The notes under the pieces are model-generated. The model saw nothing but the letters and a program-made list of their open reading frames with translations, was not told the origin of the DNA and made no database searches. Positions 18,101 to 26,737 of a stretch of DNA of 64,000 bases are shown in pieces (the stretch's first letter is position 1; every line of letters begins with the position of its first letter). Both the position numbers and the translations under genes were made by a program. This stretch comes from Bacteroidota bacterium (GTDB lineage: Bacteria > Bacteroidota > Bacteroidia > Bacteroidales > Porphyromonadaceae): NCBI GenBank assembly GCA_023395395.1, contig JAEWZH010000012.1, forward strand, positions 1 to 64,000, written 5' to 3'.

Positions 18101-21100
18101 GAGGATCTAAATAGGGATTTTATTGAGGAGCGAGAGGATGCATATTTTCGCTATCAGTTACCTTTGACCCATACTGCTCTACAATCAGAAAAGATAATTG
18201 GAGAGAAACGACTCAGTGAAAAAGAGAGGTGGGTAAAGGTGAGAATACCTCTTTCTGAGCCTTTAGAGGTCAAAGGAAGTGGCGTATCGCTACAGGATGT
18301 GAGAGCGTTGAGGTTATCTTTAACGGATTATAGTAGCGAAATACACCTGAGATTGGCGCAATTTAGGCTAATCTCTACGACTTGGGCGGAATATCAAAGT
18401 AGTATTGAACCCAATGACTATCGTACCGCTAGAGTGTCTGTAGGGCGACTTTCGCTCGAAGAGGATGGAGATAGGCAACCTATCCCTTATCTCTCTCCTC
18501 CGCAGGTGAGCCGTGAACAAATCTCTATGGAGTGGACAATGCGGGCAGAGGATGAGCAAGCGCTATCTATGGAGATTGCGCTCTTAGAGCCGGGGCAACC
18601 GGTAGCCGTTTTTCAAGAACAATCGCTCGATTTGCGCCATTATGAGCATCTTGAGCTGTGGAGCCACTTAGAATCTTTACGAGGAATAGCTGCAGGTGAA
18701 CTAGAGTTATTTGTAAGATTAGGTCAAGATTTTACCCATAATTTCTATGAGTATAGAATTCCTCTTATCCCTTCACCACAGAGAGACTATTTGGCTTTGG
18801 CTGAAGAGGAGGCACGCCGTGAGATATGGGCTAATAGAGTGGATATCCTATTGGAGCTATTACCTCAGCTAAAGCAGGAAAGAGATAGGATTGGCGCTGA
18901 TAGTGGGCGACCATTTGTCCAACCCTATAGGGATCGCCCGGATGCTACACTAGCTATTCAAGGTTATCCCTCGCTGGGAGAAGTGTCTTCAATATTAATT
19001 GGGGTAAGGAATAAAGGGCAACGACCTATCGAGGCTGAGGTATGGATTAATGAATTATCCGCAAAAGGCTCTCGAGCTATGGGAGGAAGAGCAGCACAAG
19101 GGTCATTGCAAGCAACGATAGGTGAGCTCGCTCGATTGCATCTAGATGGGCAATATAGAAATGCTGGCTTTGGTAGTATCACCAGCGATTCTCGTCATGG
19201 ACAATTGCAGGATAGTCGATTCTTCTCGCTGAAAAGCGAACTACAGTTGGGACTGCTTCTCCCTAAGAAGTGGCGTGTGCTTGCCCCCATGCGCTATAGT
19301 TACGAAACTCGATTAAGTACCCCCTACTACGATCCGTACCAAAGTGATATCCTTAATCAGGGGGAAGGAGGGAGCTATTCAGAACGGCAGACGCTAGAGC
19401 TATCGGAGCTTCGGGTATTGCCAAGTGCGCAAAATCGTAAACTCTGGAGCATAGAGAATCTCTTGTTTCGATACAGAATAGAAGATCAAAATGGATATAC
19501 CCCGGACCTCCTTCAGCAGAATAGAAGACGAGCGGAGAGTGAGCTCAGTTACAACTATGAATTTGCTCCCCATAACTATATCCGCCTCAATAGTCTTTGG
19601 AATCGGCTCTACCATTATCAGAGTTTTCTCTCTAGTGGTGTCCCTCTGAGTACATTACAGAATCGTTGGGATTGGGTGCGTGGACTACAGATGCGCTACA
19701 GTCGCAATGGACTTACTCTTTCGCTCCAAAGCACGACACAAGCACTGATAAGAGAGCCTTTTGAAGAAGAGCATCGCCTCACAAAGAAAGCACAATTTGA
19801 GTGGATGACGAACCAAATACTTCGTGACATCGCCGCCCTTGGCGAAACACAAAGCTATCGAGGGCAATTAGAACTGAGCTATCGTCTGCCGGCTTTCGAG
19901 AAAGAATGGCTAAAACCATTTCAAGGTACTGCTACTTGGCGGAGCAACTACCAGTGGCAAATGGGTGCCATCTATTCCGACCGAAGAATAGGTAATAGAG
20001 CTGAAAATGGCAGTTTTCTCGATGTCCTTCTTCGCTATCAACCTCTTGCCATTCACTTCCGACGCACTACTGGTAGCAGTCTACCTGGTTTGCTTTCTGG
20101 TGCAGGGAAAGCCTTTGGATTGGCCCTATTTAAGAGGCGTCTCGCTCCCGGGCTCCCTTTTATGCTCTCTATCGACAATCCTTTACATACCTTTTCTGAG
20201 GCAGAAGAGCGAGGATGGATTACTCGTGAGAGCGGAAGCACTCAGCCCCTTACTACATTTTGGCGCAACGAGCTAGATATTGCTCTTACCCTTCGCCCTC
20301 TCAAGGGGCTGGAGATACTCCTATCCTATCAAAATAATCGCCAACACCATACATCAATCACTCCCTATCAACCCAATCTTGAACCCATCCGCCGAGGATC
20401 TATCCGATACACTACCATCGCATTTCTCAAAAAAGATCCGCTCTCATCCATGGATAGGCATAAACTACCGAGCCTCCTAAATACCCTTCCTAATTGGCAA
20501 ATCTCTTACGAACTGCTCCACTTAAACGACTGGTTTCAGAAACATCTGAGTAGCATCCGTATCAACCACGGCTATCGTTCTGCTCTCGAAGTCCCGACCT
20601 ATTATTTGGAATCATCTGGGGTAGATCTTCAGAGTATAATCGTAAACGAAGATCTCAATCCGCTCGCCGGATTAGAGATCCGGACTAAGTCTGGTATCAC
20701 CCTAGAGGAGCGATTCAATCTCCGGCGTACGTACACGTTGTTGATCGCTTCAGAAAGAATGCTAAAGCAGACAGATCAGGAGGTATTCAGTCGCCTAGGC
20801 TATCGCATCACATTCGATCCTCTTTTTCAGAGCAAAATACCCCTGCTTCGCACTAGCGAACAAACCCTTCTGGTACAGCTTCACCACACCTACACCCACA
20901 CACTATTAAGTCAAAACAATACCCATATTCAGGGGCTAAAAGGGCATACCTTTCAGCTATCCGCTGAGTATGGATTGTCTAGTGCCGTCAGTGTGAGGGC
21001 TTTTTACGAGCGACAGCACCGACAACCGCTTGTCTCCAATTATTCCTTCCCTTATCGTCGTACCACATACGGAGTGCTCCTCCGCTTGCAACTCCAACCT

Positions 21101-21103
21101 TAA
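15155..21103 (+). CDS. sprA: SprA/Sov, type IX secretion outer-membrane translocon
   Basis: Very large outer-membrane protein (1982 aa) of the SprA/Sov family, the channel through which type IX secretion substrates leave the cell. A signal peptide lies at residues 1-22. Family hallmarks seen: the early block LKLDMSYDTSTAIANRRSR...LSYEGE...RLEAGNV (about 145-185); LFGLRGDFLLGP; the region FGWDRADTSGRGGHPDG with FLPFREPL; VIQLGYNGVEPGSVRVEAGG; and a long Tyr/Arg-rich beta-barrel tail to the C terminus. It is shorter than P. gingivalis Sov (about 2500 aa, recalled). The coding strand is strongly G-rich up to roughly 19.5 kb and strongly C-rich after. Downstream it converges on the exonuclease-like gene with two bases between. 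No T9SS partner genes are in the window. Confidence 0.93.
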   Translation: MRWRYIVLLLLLLSLVRRSEAWQPDSVAYNPQGGYYLLYSRDSVGAWQLRQLLTPSEYFQIRTEQLTGKRLYELGKPVSPLPAKPKPQLGLKTNGHLTLNVNNTTIEEDNPLLPIGLRRRSHIEIRPEMNIHLQSTYGNRLKLDMSYDTSTAIANRRSRVRLSYEGEQFDLIQRLEAGNVQMDSRNPLIDTGQELFGLRGDFLLGPVSLQVIASRQYSEERKIVVQGGRQLRQMELRGSEYDFAQHFFLSEFFASKYSEALRDIPLVSSELFIERIEVWVTTPRQMQAVPNVEPIKAFIGASLTTELPTSDMLIGEAVELSAAQRLPATAYTLHPTLGFISLHAPLGEGQVLAVAYAYRYRGVRYEVGDIVGGGSTRNAALISEQDRSPQSKLWRLMMKNGYSLTGVRQDINRDDLRVELFYKDHRSGIERPIVDSGIEAGRSWLDLFGWDRADTSGRGGHPDGLFDLVDGVTYQRSTGTLFLPFREPLREVPSGAFPTYESLYTKSKWEAAEERDKDLFRIRAEVSGTSTQVIQLGYNGVEPGSVRVEAGGRRLTEGIDYRIDYMNSTLTLTTNSNERIEVTVQERERVRRKEKSLVGAEINWSPFSGFNIGGTFLSYWEDSRRQRIRWGEEALRNRMWGVHASYVGESRKAIDWLNGWSGLELREPIRLSAQLSYAELRSDYNMPRGVEDRIVIEDFEQGNRFIDLTYPFAWQLGRLPRPEMRGQMAWFSVEPMLVREGAEHQPEHLRQDREQREHPLVREVRQDEFFPKKDASPVMMQGMPTLNLSYYPEERGSYNPEEVQLPSQMWGSMSYPLPISDLQGQRYSYIELWILDPFTLNPDAPEGVLYLDLGRFADRILPEEGIYFEGAEEKIVTEWGKRATSLPQIYGFDSTGEVPMERQDVGLDGLSSIEEREHPRYSAFSNQRDPARDDYRFYLGDEWDMQRESILGRYKYINGLEGNSLPRMVQGVQATRTFVPDTEDLNRDFIEEREDAYFRYQLPLTHTALQSEKIIGEKRLSEKERWVKVRIPLSEPLEVKGSGVSLQDVRALRLSLTDYSSEIHLRLAQFRLISTTWAEYQSSIEPNDYRTARVSVGRLSLEEDGDRQPIPYLSPPQVSREQISMEWTMRAEDEQALSMEIALLEPGQPVAVFQEQSLDLRHYEHLELWSHLESLRGIAAGELELFVRLGQDFTHNFYEYRIPLIPSPQRDYLALAEEEARREIWANRVDILLELLPQLKQERDRIGADSGRPFVQPYRDRPDATLAIQGYPSLGEVSSILIGVRNKGQRPIEAEVWINELSAKGSRAMGGRAAQGSLQATIGELARLHLDGQYRNAGFGSITSDSRHGQLQDSRFFSLKSELQLGLLLPKKWRVLAPMRYSYETRLSTPYYDPYQSDILNQGEGGSYSERQTLELSELRVLPSAQNRKLWSIENLLFRYRIEDQNGYTPDLLQQNRRRAESELSYNYEFAPHNYIRLNSLWNRLYHYQSFLSSGVPLSTLQNRWDWVRGLQMRYSRNGLTLSLQSTTQALIREPFEEEHRLTKKAQFEWMTNQILRDIAALGETQSYRGQLELSYRLPAFEKEWLKPFQGTATWRSNYQWQMGAIYSDRRIGNRAENGSFLDVLLRYQPLAIHFRRTTGSSLPGLLSGAGKAFGLALFKRRLAPGLPFMLSIDNPLHTFSEAEERGWITRESGSTQPLTTFWRNELDIALTLRPLKGLEILLSYQNNRQHHTSITPYQPNLEPIRRGSIRYTTIAFLKKDPLSSMDRHKLPSLLNTLPNWQISYELLHLNDWFQKHLSSIRINHGYRSALEVPTYYLESSGVDLQSIIVNEDLNPLAGLEIRTKSGITLEERFNLRRTYTLLIASERMLKQTDQEVFSRLGYRITFDPLFQSKIPLLRTSEQTLLVQLHHTYTHTLLSQNNTHIQGLKGHTFQLSAEYGLSSAVSVRAFYERQHRQPLVSNYSFPYRRTTYGVLLRLQLQP

Positions 21104-21105
21104 AA

Positions 21106-21813
21106 TTATACGGGTTTGATTTCGGAGAGGGCGATGAGGCAGTGACGGGTGAAGTAGGCGTTGCGATAAGAGATAGGACGGATGGATCGGAATTGTGCTT
21201 GGGTAAAGGGAGTGACGCTAGAGGTGAGTATTGCAAGTGAGGGATAATGGTCTGATTGTAGAAAAGTCATGGTACAGAAGATAGGATGGCTATCGACTAT
21301 GGAGAGAGCATCTGGAGCAACCCGCTCTACAGTGCCACGGAGGATTGCCTTATCAAACTCCGCATTGTGCATCACGATAGTCGTCCCGGGATGGAGGTCT
21401 GCCAATAACTGCTCTACGAAGCGTGCCTCTGTGACGCTGTGGTTTCGGAGATCCTCTACCGAAAGCCCATGTACCTCTCTCGCCTCTAGACTACCGCTAT
21501 AGGATTGGAGCACTCGGAGTGTCCTCTGTCGTATGAGTCGATATTTTGCATCGAGTAACAACCAAGAGGCTTCGACGATTAGGTCTTCTGCACCTCTCTC
21601 AGTACTGAGCCCTGTGGTCTGAAGATCGAGTACGAACCACTTTGCTATTGCGCCTGACTCCGCCTTAGGTATCGGAGGTACTGCCACCACCTTATAAGCA
21701 GGATGGAGAACCTTCTGAGGAGCATCGACAGTCAATAGTTTTTGCTTGGGACGATGAGGGCGCACCAATAGAAGAAAGAGTATCAAAAGAGCTACCGCTC
21801 CTAGCACTACCAT
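21106..21813 (-). CDS. Membrane-anchored DEDD exonuclease-like protein, probably catalytically impaired
   Basis: About 235 aa: one N-terminal transmembrane helix, then a domain with the RNase T / DNA polymerase III epsilon fold. Exo I normally reads DxETTGL but is DLQTTGL here, replacing a metal-binding Glu by Gln. Exo II is present as MHNAEFDKAIL. The Exo III His/Asp pattern is not intact in the C-terminal TRHCLIALSEI. Nuclease activity is therefore doubtful, though the fold is clear. I prefer the ATG at 21813; a GTG at 21864 would add 17 residues but lies inside the terminator-like hairpin after proS. It follows proS in the same direction. Confidence 0.75.
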   Translation of the reverse strand: MVVLGAVALLILFLLLVRPHRPKQKLLTVDAPQKVLHPAYKVVAVPPIPKAESGAIAKWFVLDLQTTGLSTERGAEDLIVEASWLLLDAKYRLIRQRTLRVLQSYSGSLEAREVHGLSVEDLRNHSVTEARFVEQLLADLHPGTTIVMHNAEFDKAILRGTVERVAPDALSIVDSHPIFCTMTFLQSDHYPSLAILTSSVTPFTQAQFRSIRPISYRNAYFTRHCLIALSEIKPV

Positions 21814-21843
21814 AACTATTGTGGTAGATACTAGGAGCGGTAG
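21792..21843. other. Hairpin around the exonuclease-like gene start
   Basis: A 13-bp perfect stem (21792-21804 with 21831-21843), extended inside by CTACCA/TGGTAG (21807-21812 with 21822-21827). The preferred ATG (21813-21811, minus) lies at its loop, so folding could limit translation or end proS transcription. T-rich sequence follows it on the plus strand. Confidence 0.6.
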
Positions 21844-21852
21844 TTTTATTAT

Positions 21853-21872
21853 AAAAAGTAGCACGATGCTAC
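21853..21872 (-). terminator. Short terminator-like hairpin after proS
   Basis: Minus strand GTAGCA-TCG-TGCTAC followed by five T, directly after the proS stop. The stem is only 6 bp, so it is probably leaky. Confidence 0.45.
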
Positions 21873-21875
21873 CTA

Positions 21876-23360
21876 TTAGTAAGCTCGGGCAAAGAGCACT
21901 CGACGAGCCGATGGCTTGCCACTATATATACATGTGCCAGGCGTGGTATCGCCATCACAAGGGATGCAGCGAATAGTCGCCTTGGTCTCCTCCTTGATTG
22001 CGGCCTCAGTCTCTGGTGTACCATCCCAATGGGCAAGTATAAATCCCCCTTTTTCGTCCAGTACTCTCCTAAATTCCTCGTAGCTATCCACCACCGTAGT
22101 ATGCTCTGCACGGTAGTCGATTGCTTTCCTAAGGATATTATCCTGAATATCCTCAAGTAGTTTTGCGACGTACTCTACGATGCCATCAAGCTCCTTAGTC
22201 TCCTTGGTGAGTGTATCTCTTCGGCTCACCTCGATAGTACCATTCTCCAAGTCACGACCACCCATAGCGAGGCGAACAGGTACTCCCTTGAGCTCATATT
22301 CGGCAAACTTCCAACCTGGTTTCTTATTGTCAGAATCATCGAGCTTCACAGAGATGCCTTTTGCTTTGAGTGCTTCGACAATCGGCTTGAGGGCGGAGCG
22401 AAGCTCATCCAGCTGTTCTTCGGACTTGTAGATAGGCACGATTACCACTTGGATAGGTGCTAATTTTGGAGGAAGCACAAGTCCATTGTCGTCGGAATGG
22501 CTCATGATGAGTGCTCCCATCAAACGGGTAGAAACGCCCCAAGAGGTTGCCCACACCAACTCTTCCTCACCCTCCTTATTGGTAAAGGTGACATCAAATG
22601 CCTTGGCAAAATTTTGTCCCAAGAAGTGAGACGTACCGCTTTGCAATGCCTTGCCATCCTGCATCAGCGCCTCGATGGTATAAGTATCGATAGCACCAGC
22701 AAAGCGCTCAGTCTCGCTCTTGCGCCCTACGACGACAGGCATCGCCATATATTCTTCTGCAAAAGTGCGGTAGACACCAATCATGCGTTCCGTTTCTTCA
22801 CGAGCTTCTTCGCTCGTAGCATGGGCGGTGTGCCCCTCCTGCCATAGAAACTCTGCCGTACGGAGGAATAAGCGGGTGCGCATCTCCCAGCGCACCACAT
22901 TGGCCCACTGATTGCAGAGGATAGGGAGGTCTCTCCAAGACTGTATCCACCCTCTATAGGTATTCCAAATAATGGTCTCAGAAGTAGGGCGGACAATCAG
23001 TTCTTCCTCAAGCTTTGCCTCAGGGTCTACCACGACGCCGGATCCATCAGGATTATTCTTCAGTCTATAGTGGGTCACCACTGCACACTCCTTTGCGAAG
23101 CCTTCCACATGATCCGCCTCCTTGGAGAGAAACGACTTCGGGATAAAAAGCGGGAAGTAAGCATTGACGTGTCCGGTCTCCTTAAACATTCTATCCAACA
23201 CCGCCTGCATCTTTTCCCAGATAGCGTAGCCATAAGGCTTGATCACCATACAGCCGCGCACCTCGCTATTCTCGGCGAGATCTGCCTTTACGACCAGTTC
23301 GTTGTACCACTTCGAGTAGTCCTCGCTCCTAGGTGTGAGGGCATCAGTCTTCTTTGCCAT
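21876..23360 (-). CDS. proS: Prolyl-tRNA synthetase (short, archaeal/eukaryotic type)
   Basis: Class II synthetase charging tRNA-Pro. At 494 aa it is the short ProS type without the editing insertion. Class II motif 2 region RPTSETIIWNTYRGWIQSW...VVRWEMRTRLFLRTAEFLWQEGHTAHAT (about 122-176, given in part) is clear, and WATSWGVSTRLMGALIMSHSDDNGL covers motif 3. The anticodon-binding domain starts near PIQVVIVPIYK (about 304). The C-terminal extension has Cys residues (IRCIPCDGD...GTCIYSGKP) as in zinc-binding members. Promoter -7 element at 23397-23404. Confidence 0.96.
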   Translation of the reverse strand: MAKKTDALTPRSEDYSKWYNELVVKADLAENSEVRGCMVIKPYGYAIWEKMQAVLDRMFKETGHVNAYFPLFIPKSFLSKEADHVEGFAKECAVVTHYRLKNNPDGSGVVVDPEAKLEEELIVRPTSETIIWNTYRGWIQSWRDLPILCNQWANVVRWEMRTRLFLRTAEFLWQEGHTAHATSEEAREETERMIGVYRTFAEEYMAMPVVVGRKSETERFAGAIDTYTIEALMQDGKALQSGTSHFLGQNFAKAFDVTFTNKEGEEELVWATSWGVSTRLMGALIMSHSDDNGLVLPPKLAPIQVVIVPIYKSEEQLDELRSALKPIVEALKAKGISVKLDDSDNKKPGWKFAEYELKGVPVRLAMGGRDLENGTIEVSRRDTLTKETKELDGIVEYVAKLLEDIQDNILRKAIDYRAEHTTVVDSYEEFRRVLDEKGGFILAHWDGTPETEAAIKEETKATIRCIPCDGDTTPGTCIYSGKPSARRVLFARAY

Positions 23361-23396
23361 ATTTCCTATTAAATTCGTCTAAAATATTTTAATGCA

Positions 23397-23404
23397 CAAA
23401 GATA
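23397..23404 (-). promoter_or_regulatory. -7 element of proS
   Basis: TATCTTTG on the minus strand, 36 bp before the proS start; no clear -33. Confidence 0.5.
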
Positions 23405-23500
23405 CCAAATACTACAATACCATTGCTGTAAAGTGCTTTGAGGGCTCAGCCGATTTCAGCTTCCCTATAGGTTGGTTTATTCTCTCGTGTGATGATCGGC

Positions 23501-24181
23501 TCAGACATCGGTCGAGGTATCCTGGGGAAGGTGGGGCATCACGAGGAAGTGGGTGCCCGGATAGTATGCGGCGAGATAGCTACGGAGGTACTCTCGGGTG
23601 TCTTCGGTGACGATGGGGTCATAGGTCAGCCCTTCATTGTAGACCACAAGTGGGATCTCCAATCCACGGGCAGCTATCGCCTCGAGGCTTAGGAGGGTGT
23701 GATTGATGCTCCCCAACTGAGCTGTAGAGACGAGGATCACAGGGAACTTTTGCTGCTCTATATAGTCGATAGCGAGTAGGCTCCGGGTAATCGGGACCAT
23801 AAGCCCTCCTGCGCCCTCGAGGAGCACCTTGTCGTACTTCCCTATGAGCTTAGCGGTAGATTGGGTAGCGAGCGAAATATCTACTGTAGTGCCCTCCAGT
23901 TCGGCTGCAATATGGGGCGAAGCCGGTTTGGCAAATAGGATGGGGTGTGTGGTGTGGTCTAAATCCTCGGGAAGTAGTTCGCGCCCCTCGAGCTTACGGT
24001 GGGTGATAATGTCCTCGCTCATATCGATACAGCCGGTCTGCACCAGTTTTTGGGTAATCACACGGACACCCTCAGAGAGCAGTTGCTTGCTCAGCCAGCC
24101 TGTGGCGATACTCTTGCCCGCATCTGTGTTTATGCCCGATACGAAGTGTACGGGAGAGGTAAGGATTCCGGATAGTTTCAT
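23501..24181 (-). CDS. bioD: Dethiobiotin synthetase BioD
   Basis: ATP-dependent carboxylase closing the ureido ring of dethiobiotin from DAPA and CO2. The P-loop is GINTDAGKS (Lys23), and the LLEGAGGLMVPI segment (about 120-131) forms the family's second signature. Length of 226 aa is usual. Last gene of the six-gene minus-strand biotin operon; its ATG overlaps the bioC stop by 4 bp. Confidence 0.95.
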   Translation of the reverse strand: MKLSGILTSPVHFVSGINTDAGKSIATGWLSKQLLSEGVRVITQKLVQTGCIDMSEDIITHRKLEGRELLPEDLDHTTHPILFAKPASPHIAAELEGTTVDISLATQSTAKLIGKYDKVLLEGAGGLMVPITRSLLAIDYIEQQKFPVILVSTAQLGSINHTLLSLEAIAARGLEIPLVVYNEGLTYDPIVTEDTREYLRSYLAAYYPGTHFLVMPHLPQDTSTDV

Positions 24182-24954
24182 CTTTTTGCTACTATGATAA
24201 GTGGTTTGTAAGTCAGTGTAAGTGGCTGCTCCTCGGTTATTCCAAGGTCATAGCGCATAGTCGTTTCCAGTTGCTGGAGTCGAGTTGGCGTCCAAGAGAC
24301 CGAAGCTTTTTGTGTAAAAGCATTGGCACCAGTGGCTTTGATGTGTCGGAGGAGATCCAGCAAAGTTTGAAACTCTAATATTTGTTTCCCGCTACGATAG
24401 GCGATTTCCGAGTAACCAAGCCCTTCAAGCTGAGAGGCTATCTCCTCAAGTGTCGGATAGTGGAGGGAGTGGGGTAGTATCTGATCTAGTTCCCAAAAGT
24501 GTCCATGCTCAAAGATGGAAGCAGCGACAATCGCATGCTCGTCGGTGTACTGTAGCGCTTTTCGGAAGTAATAGGTAAGATTGTCCCACCACTGGATAGA
24601 GCAATTGGAGATGATAAGATCTTGGTGGTCTACCCATCCAATGTGCTCAGCGTCACCGAGAAGGAAGTCAAATGAGCATACTATCCGATGCGCTAAAACT
24701 TGTTGAACATCAGGGACAATATCATTGAGCGTGAGCGTGATTTCCTCACTTCCGAACTGCTCTACAAGTCTACTGGTGAGAGAACCGGTGCCACAACCAA
24801 GCTCCAGTATTCTTTGGGGAAAGAAAGTCGGTTGTACTTCTTGAATCAATTGGAGCATCTCCGAAGCAACCAATTGCTGTACCGTAGCTGCCTCATCATA
24901 GGTGCCAAGAGCTTTGGAGAAACGGCTTAGGACAATGGATTTATCTATCTTCAT
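24178..24954 (-). CDS. bioC: Malonyl-ACP O-methyltransferase BioC
   Basis: SAM-dependent methyltransferase that caps malonyl-ACP as a methyl ester so that fatty-acid synthesis can build the pimeloyl chain. Motif I ILELGCGTGSLTSRL (about 49-63), the ISNCSIQWW segment and LTLNDIVPDVQ fit BioC. 258 aa. Overlaps bioG upstream and bioD downstream by 4 bp each, so the three are probably translationally coupled. Confidence 0.94.
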   Translation of the reverse strand: MKIDKSIVLSRFSKALGTYDEAATVQQLVASEMLQLIQEVQPTFFPQRILELGCGTGSLTSRLVEQFGSEEITLTLNDIVPDVQQVLAHRIVCSFDFLLGDAEHIGWVDHQDLIISNCSIQWWDNLTYYFRKALQYTDEHAIVAASIFEHGHFWELDQILPHSLHYPTLEEIASQLEGLGYSEIAYRSGKQILEFQTLLDLLRHIKATGANAFTQKASVSWTPTRLQQLETTMRYDLGITEEQPLTLTYKPLIIVAKR

Positions 24955-25622
24955 AGTTGAAAAATTTCAGACCAGTTTTGATATTCCATTAGAGGATAAT
25001 GCCCTACCCCGTCAAGTAGTCGGACGGGAGTATGGTGCTGCTCCCAGTAGGCGAGCTGATTGACGGTGGGGACGATAAGGTCTTTGGTCGCCACGATTGC
25101 TTCGCTCCAAGCCAGTTTGGGCAGCGTATCATCGGAGAGATCCTTGACCCGCAGATAGGTTCCGTATAGCTCCTCTCTCAGTTCCTCTGTACTACGGGCG
25201 GAGAAGGAGTTGAAGACGGCGAGGAGCTTTTTGCCCCCGCACATACGGCGGTTAAAACGCTCTCTATTGGCATCGTCTAACCCCTCCAGTGTGCCACGGA
25301 AGATATCATTGGGGATACCATATCGGTCGTGCATCGGCAGGGGAGTGCCATTGATTGCCACTGCCTTGGTGGGTACGGGCAAGTGCTCTGCCAAAATATC
25401 CAGGGCCCATACACCCATGCTCCAACCTGCTACATAGACCTCTCGGTATGTATCCAATGTAGGGAGCTCTTGGGGCAGGACGGTACGATAATCATAGGCG
25501 GTGAGGTAGTCGCACCGCTCGGGGAGCTGCAGGTGCACCGCTACTTCGGGCGTGGTACCCCAGCCTGTAAAGAATATGAGGAGGCAGTCATTGCCCTCCC
25601 GGTGTATCAAATCTGTCTGCAT
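24951..25622 (-). CDS. bioG: Pimeloyl-ACP methyl ester esterase BioG
   Basis: Alpha/beta hydrolase (DUF452/BioG family) that cleaves the methyl ester to release pimeloyl-ACP, replacing BioH. Nucleophile elbow GWSMG with Ser68; the conserved FTGWGTTP near the N terminus and the catalytic His in VGHYPLMEY near the C terminus are visible. 223 aa. Overlaps bioF by 16 bp and bioC by 4 bp. Confidence 0.93.
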   Translation of the reverse strand: MQTDLIHREGNDCLLIFFTGWGTTPEVAVHLQLPERCDYLTAYDYRTVLPQELPTLDTYREVYVAGWSMGVWALDILAEHLPVPTKAVAINGTPLPMHDRYGIPNDIFRGTLEGLDDANRERFNRRMCGGKKLLAVFNSFSARSTEELREELYGTYLRVKDLSDDTLPKLAWSEAIVATKDLIVPTVNQLAYWEQHHTPVRLLDGVGHYPLMEYQNWSEIFQL

Positions 25623-26737
25623 AAGTCGGCTATCTTGGAAACCTCCTCCTCGGTCATGGCTGCTGTGAGCGATATCCTCAGGCGCTCGCTCCCTGCGGGC
25701 ACAGTGGGCTTGCGTATGGGACGGATGTAGAAGCCTTGGCTTTGGAATCGCTCTGCCGCCCTCGTTACTCGCTCTTCTCCGGGGACTATTATGGGGATGA
25801 TCTGACTTTGGTAATCGCTCTTGAGCTGATGGTTGAAGAGCTGTATCAGGCGTCGTAGATGCGCCCTCCTCTCTTCCATCTGCACTACTTGCTCAAATAT
25901 ATAATGGCTCCATGCGACATTGATGGGTGGAAGTGCGGTGGAGAATATCAGTGGTCGGGCTCGACTTACAAGGAGTTGGCGTAAGGTGTCGCTTTGAATC
26001 GAGTAGGCACCTACCGAACCGAGAGCCTTCCCGAGCGTCCCGATAAGTAGATCTACCTCTGGCAGTAGACCTAGCTGATTAGTGTACCCCAGTCCCCCTT
26101 CGCCACACACACCTACAGCATGTGCTTCGTCTACGTAGATATGGAGATGAGGGTACAACGCTTTGAGCGCCACAATCTCTCGAAGCGGAGCAAAGTCGCC
26201 ATCCATACTGAATAGGCTCTCGGTGACGATCCAAATGGTCCGATAGTCGTCGGCAAATCGCTCGAGTAACCTGCGGAGGTGCTCGAGGTCATTGTGGCGG
26301 TACCTCTGGAAAGGGGCTCCCGAAAGCCTTAGCCCGTCTATGATACTGGCGTGCACCAATTTGTCTGCGATAAACAGGGTATCGGGGAGCGCCAATACCG
26401 GGATAATGCCACTATTGGCATGGTATCCGCTATCCCAGAGCAGAGCACTCTCGGCATGGTATCGCTCACGGAGGGTCTGCTCAAACTGCCAAAAGGGCAG
26501 GTCATTGCCTGTTAGAAGACGAGACGATGCACTGGAGGGGTGGAAGTGTTTGCCCTTTTCTTCTAAAAAACTCTGCCAAAGAGGGAGCTCAAGCAATCCG
26601 AGATAATCGTTGCTATTGAGATTTAGGTATCTATTGCCTGCCAATTCGACATACTTCCCTCGGAGAGACTGCTCGGGGATAGTGCGGTAAATACCCTCCG
26701 CTTTGCTCTGCTGAAGTGCGTCTAAGTACCTATCCAT
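25607..26737 (-). CDS. bioF: 8-amino-7-oxononanoate synthase BioF
   Basis: PLP enzyme condensing pimeloyl thioester with alanine to KAPA. The pyridoxal Lys237 lies in GTLGKALGS, with the DEAHAVGV motif (about 203-210) before it and the NSNDYLGL N-terminal signature (about 41-48). 376 aa. Overlaps bioA by 8 bp. Confidence 0.95.
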   Translation of the reverse strand: MDRYLDALQQSKAEGIYRTIPEQSLRGKYVELAGNRYLNLNSNDYLGLLELPLWQSFLEEKGKHFHPSSASSRLLTGNDLPFWQFEQTLRERYHAESALLWDSGYHANSGIIPVLALPDTLFIADKLVHASIIDGLRLSGAPFQRYRHNDLEHLRRLLERFADDYRTIWIVTESLFSMDGDFAPLREIVALKALYPHLHIYVDEAHAVGVCGEGGLGYTNQLGLLPEVDLLIGTLGKALGSVGAYSIQSDTLRQLLVSRARPLIFSTALPPINVAWSHYIFEQVVQMEERRAHLRRLIQLFNHQLKSDYQSQIIPIIVPGEERVTRAAERFQSQGFYIRPIRKPTVPAGSERLRISLTAAMTEEEVSKIADLCRQI

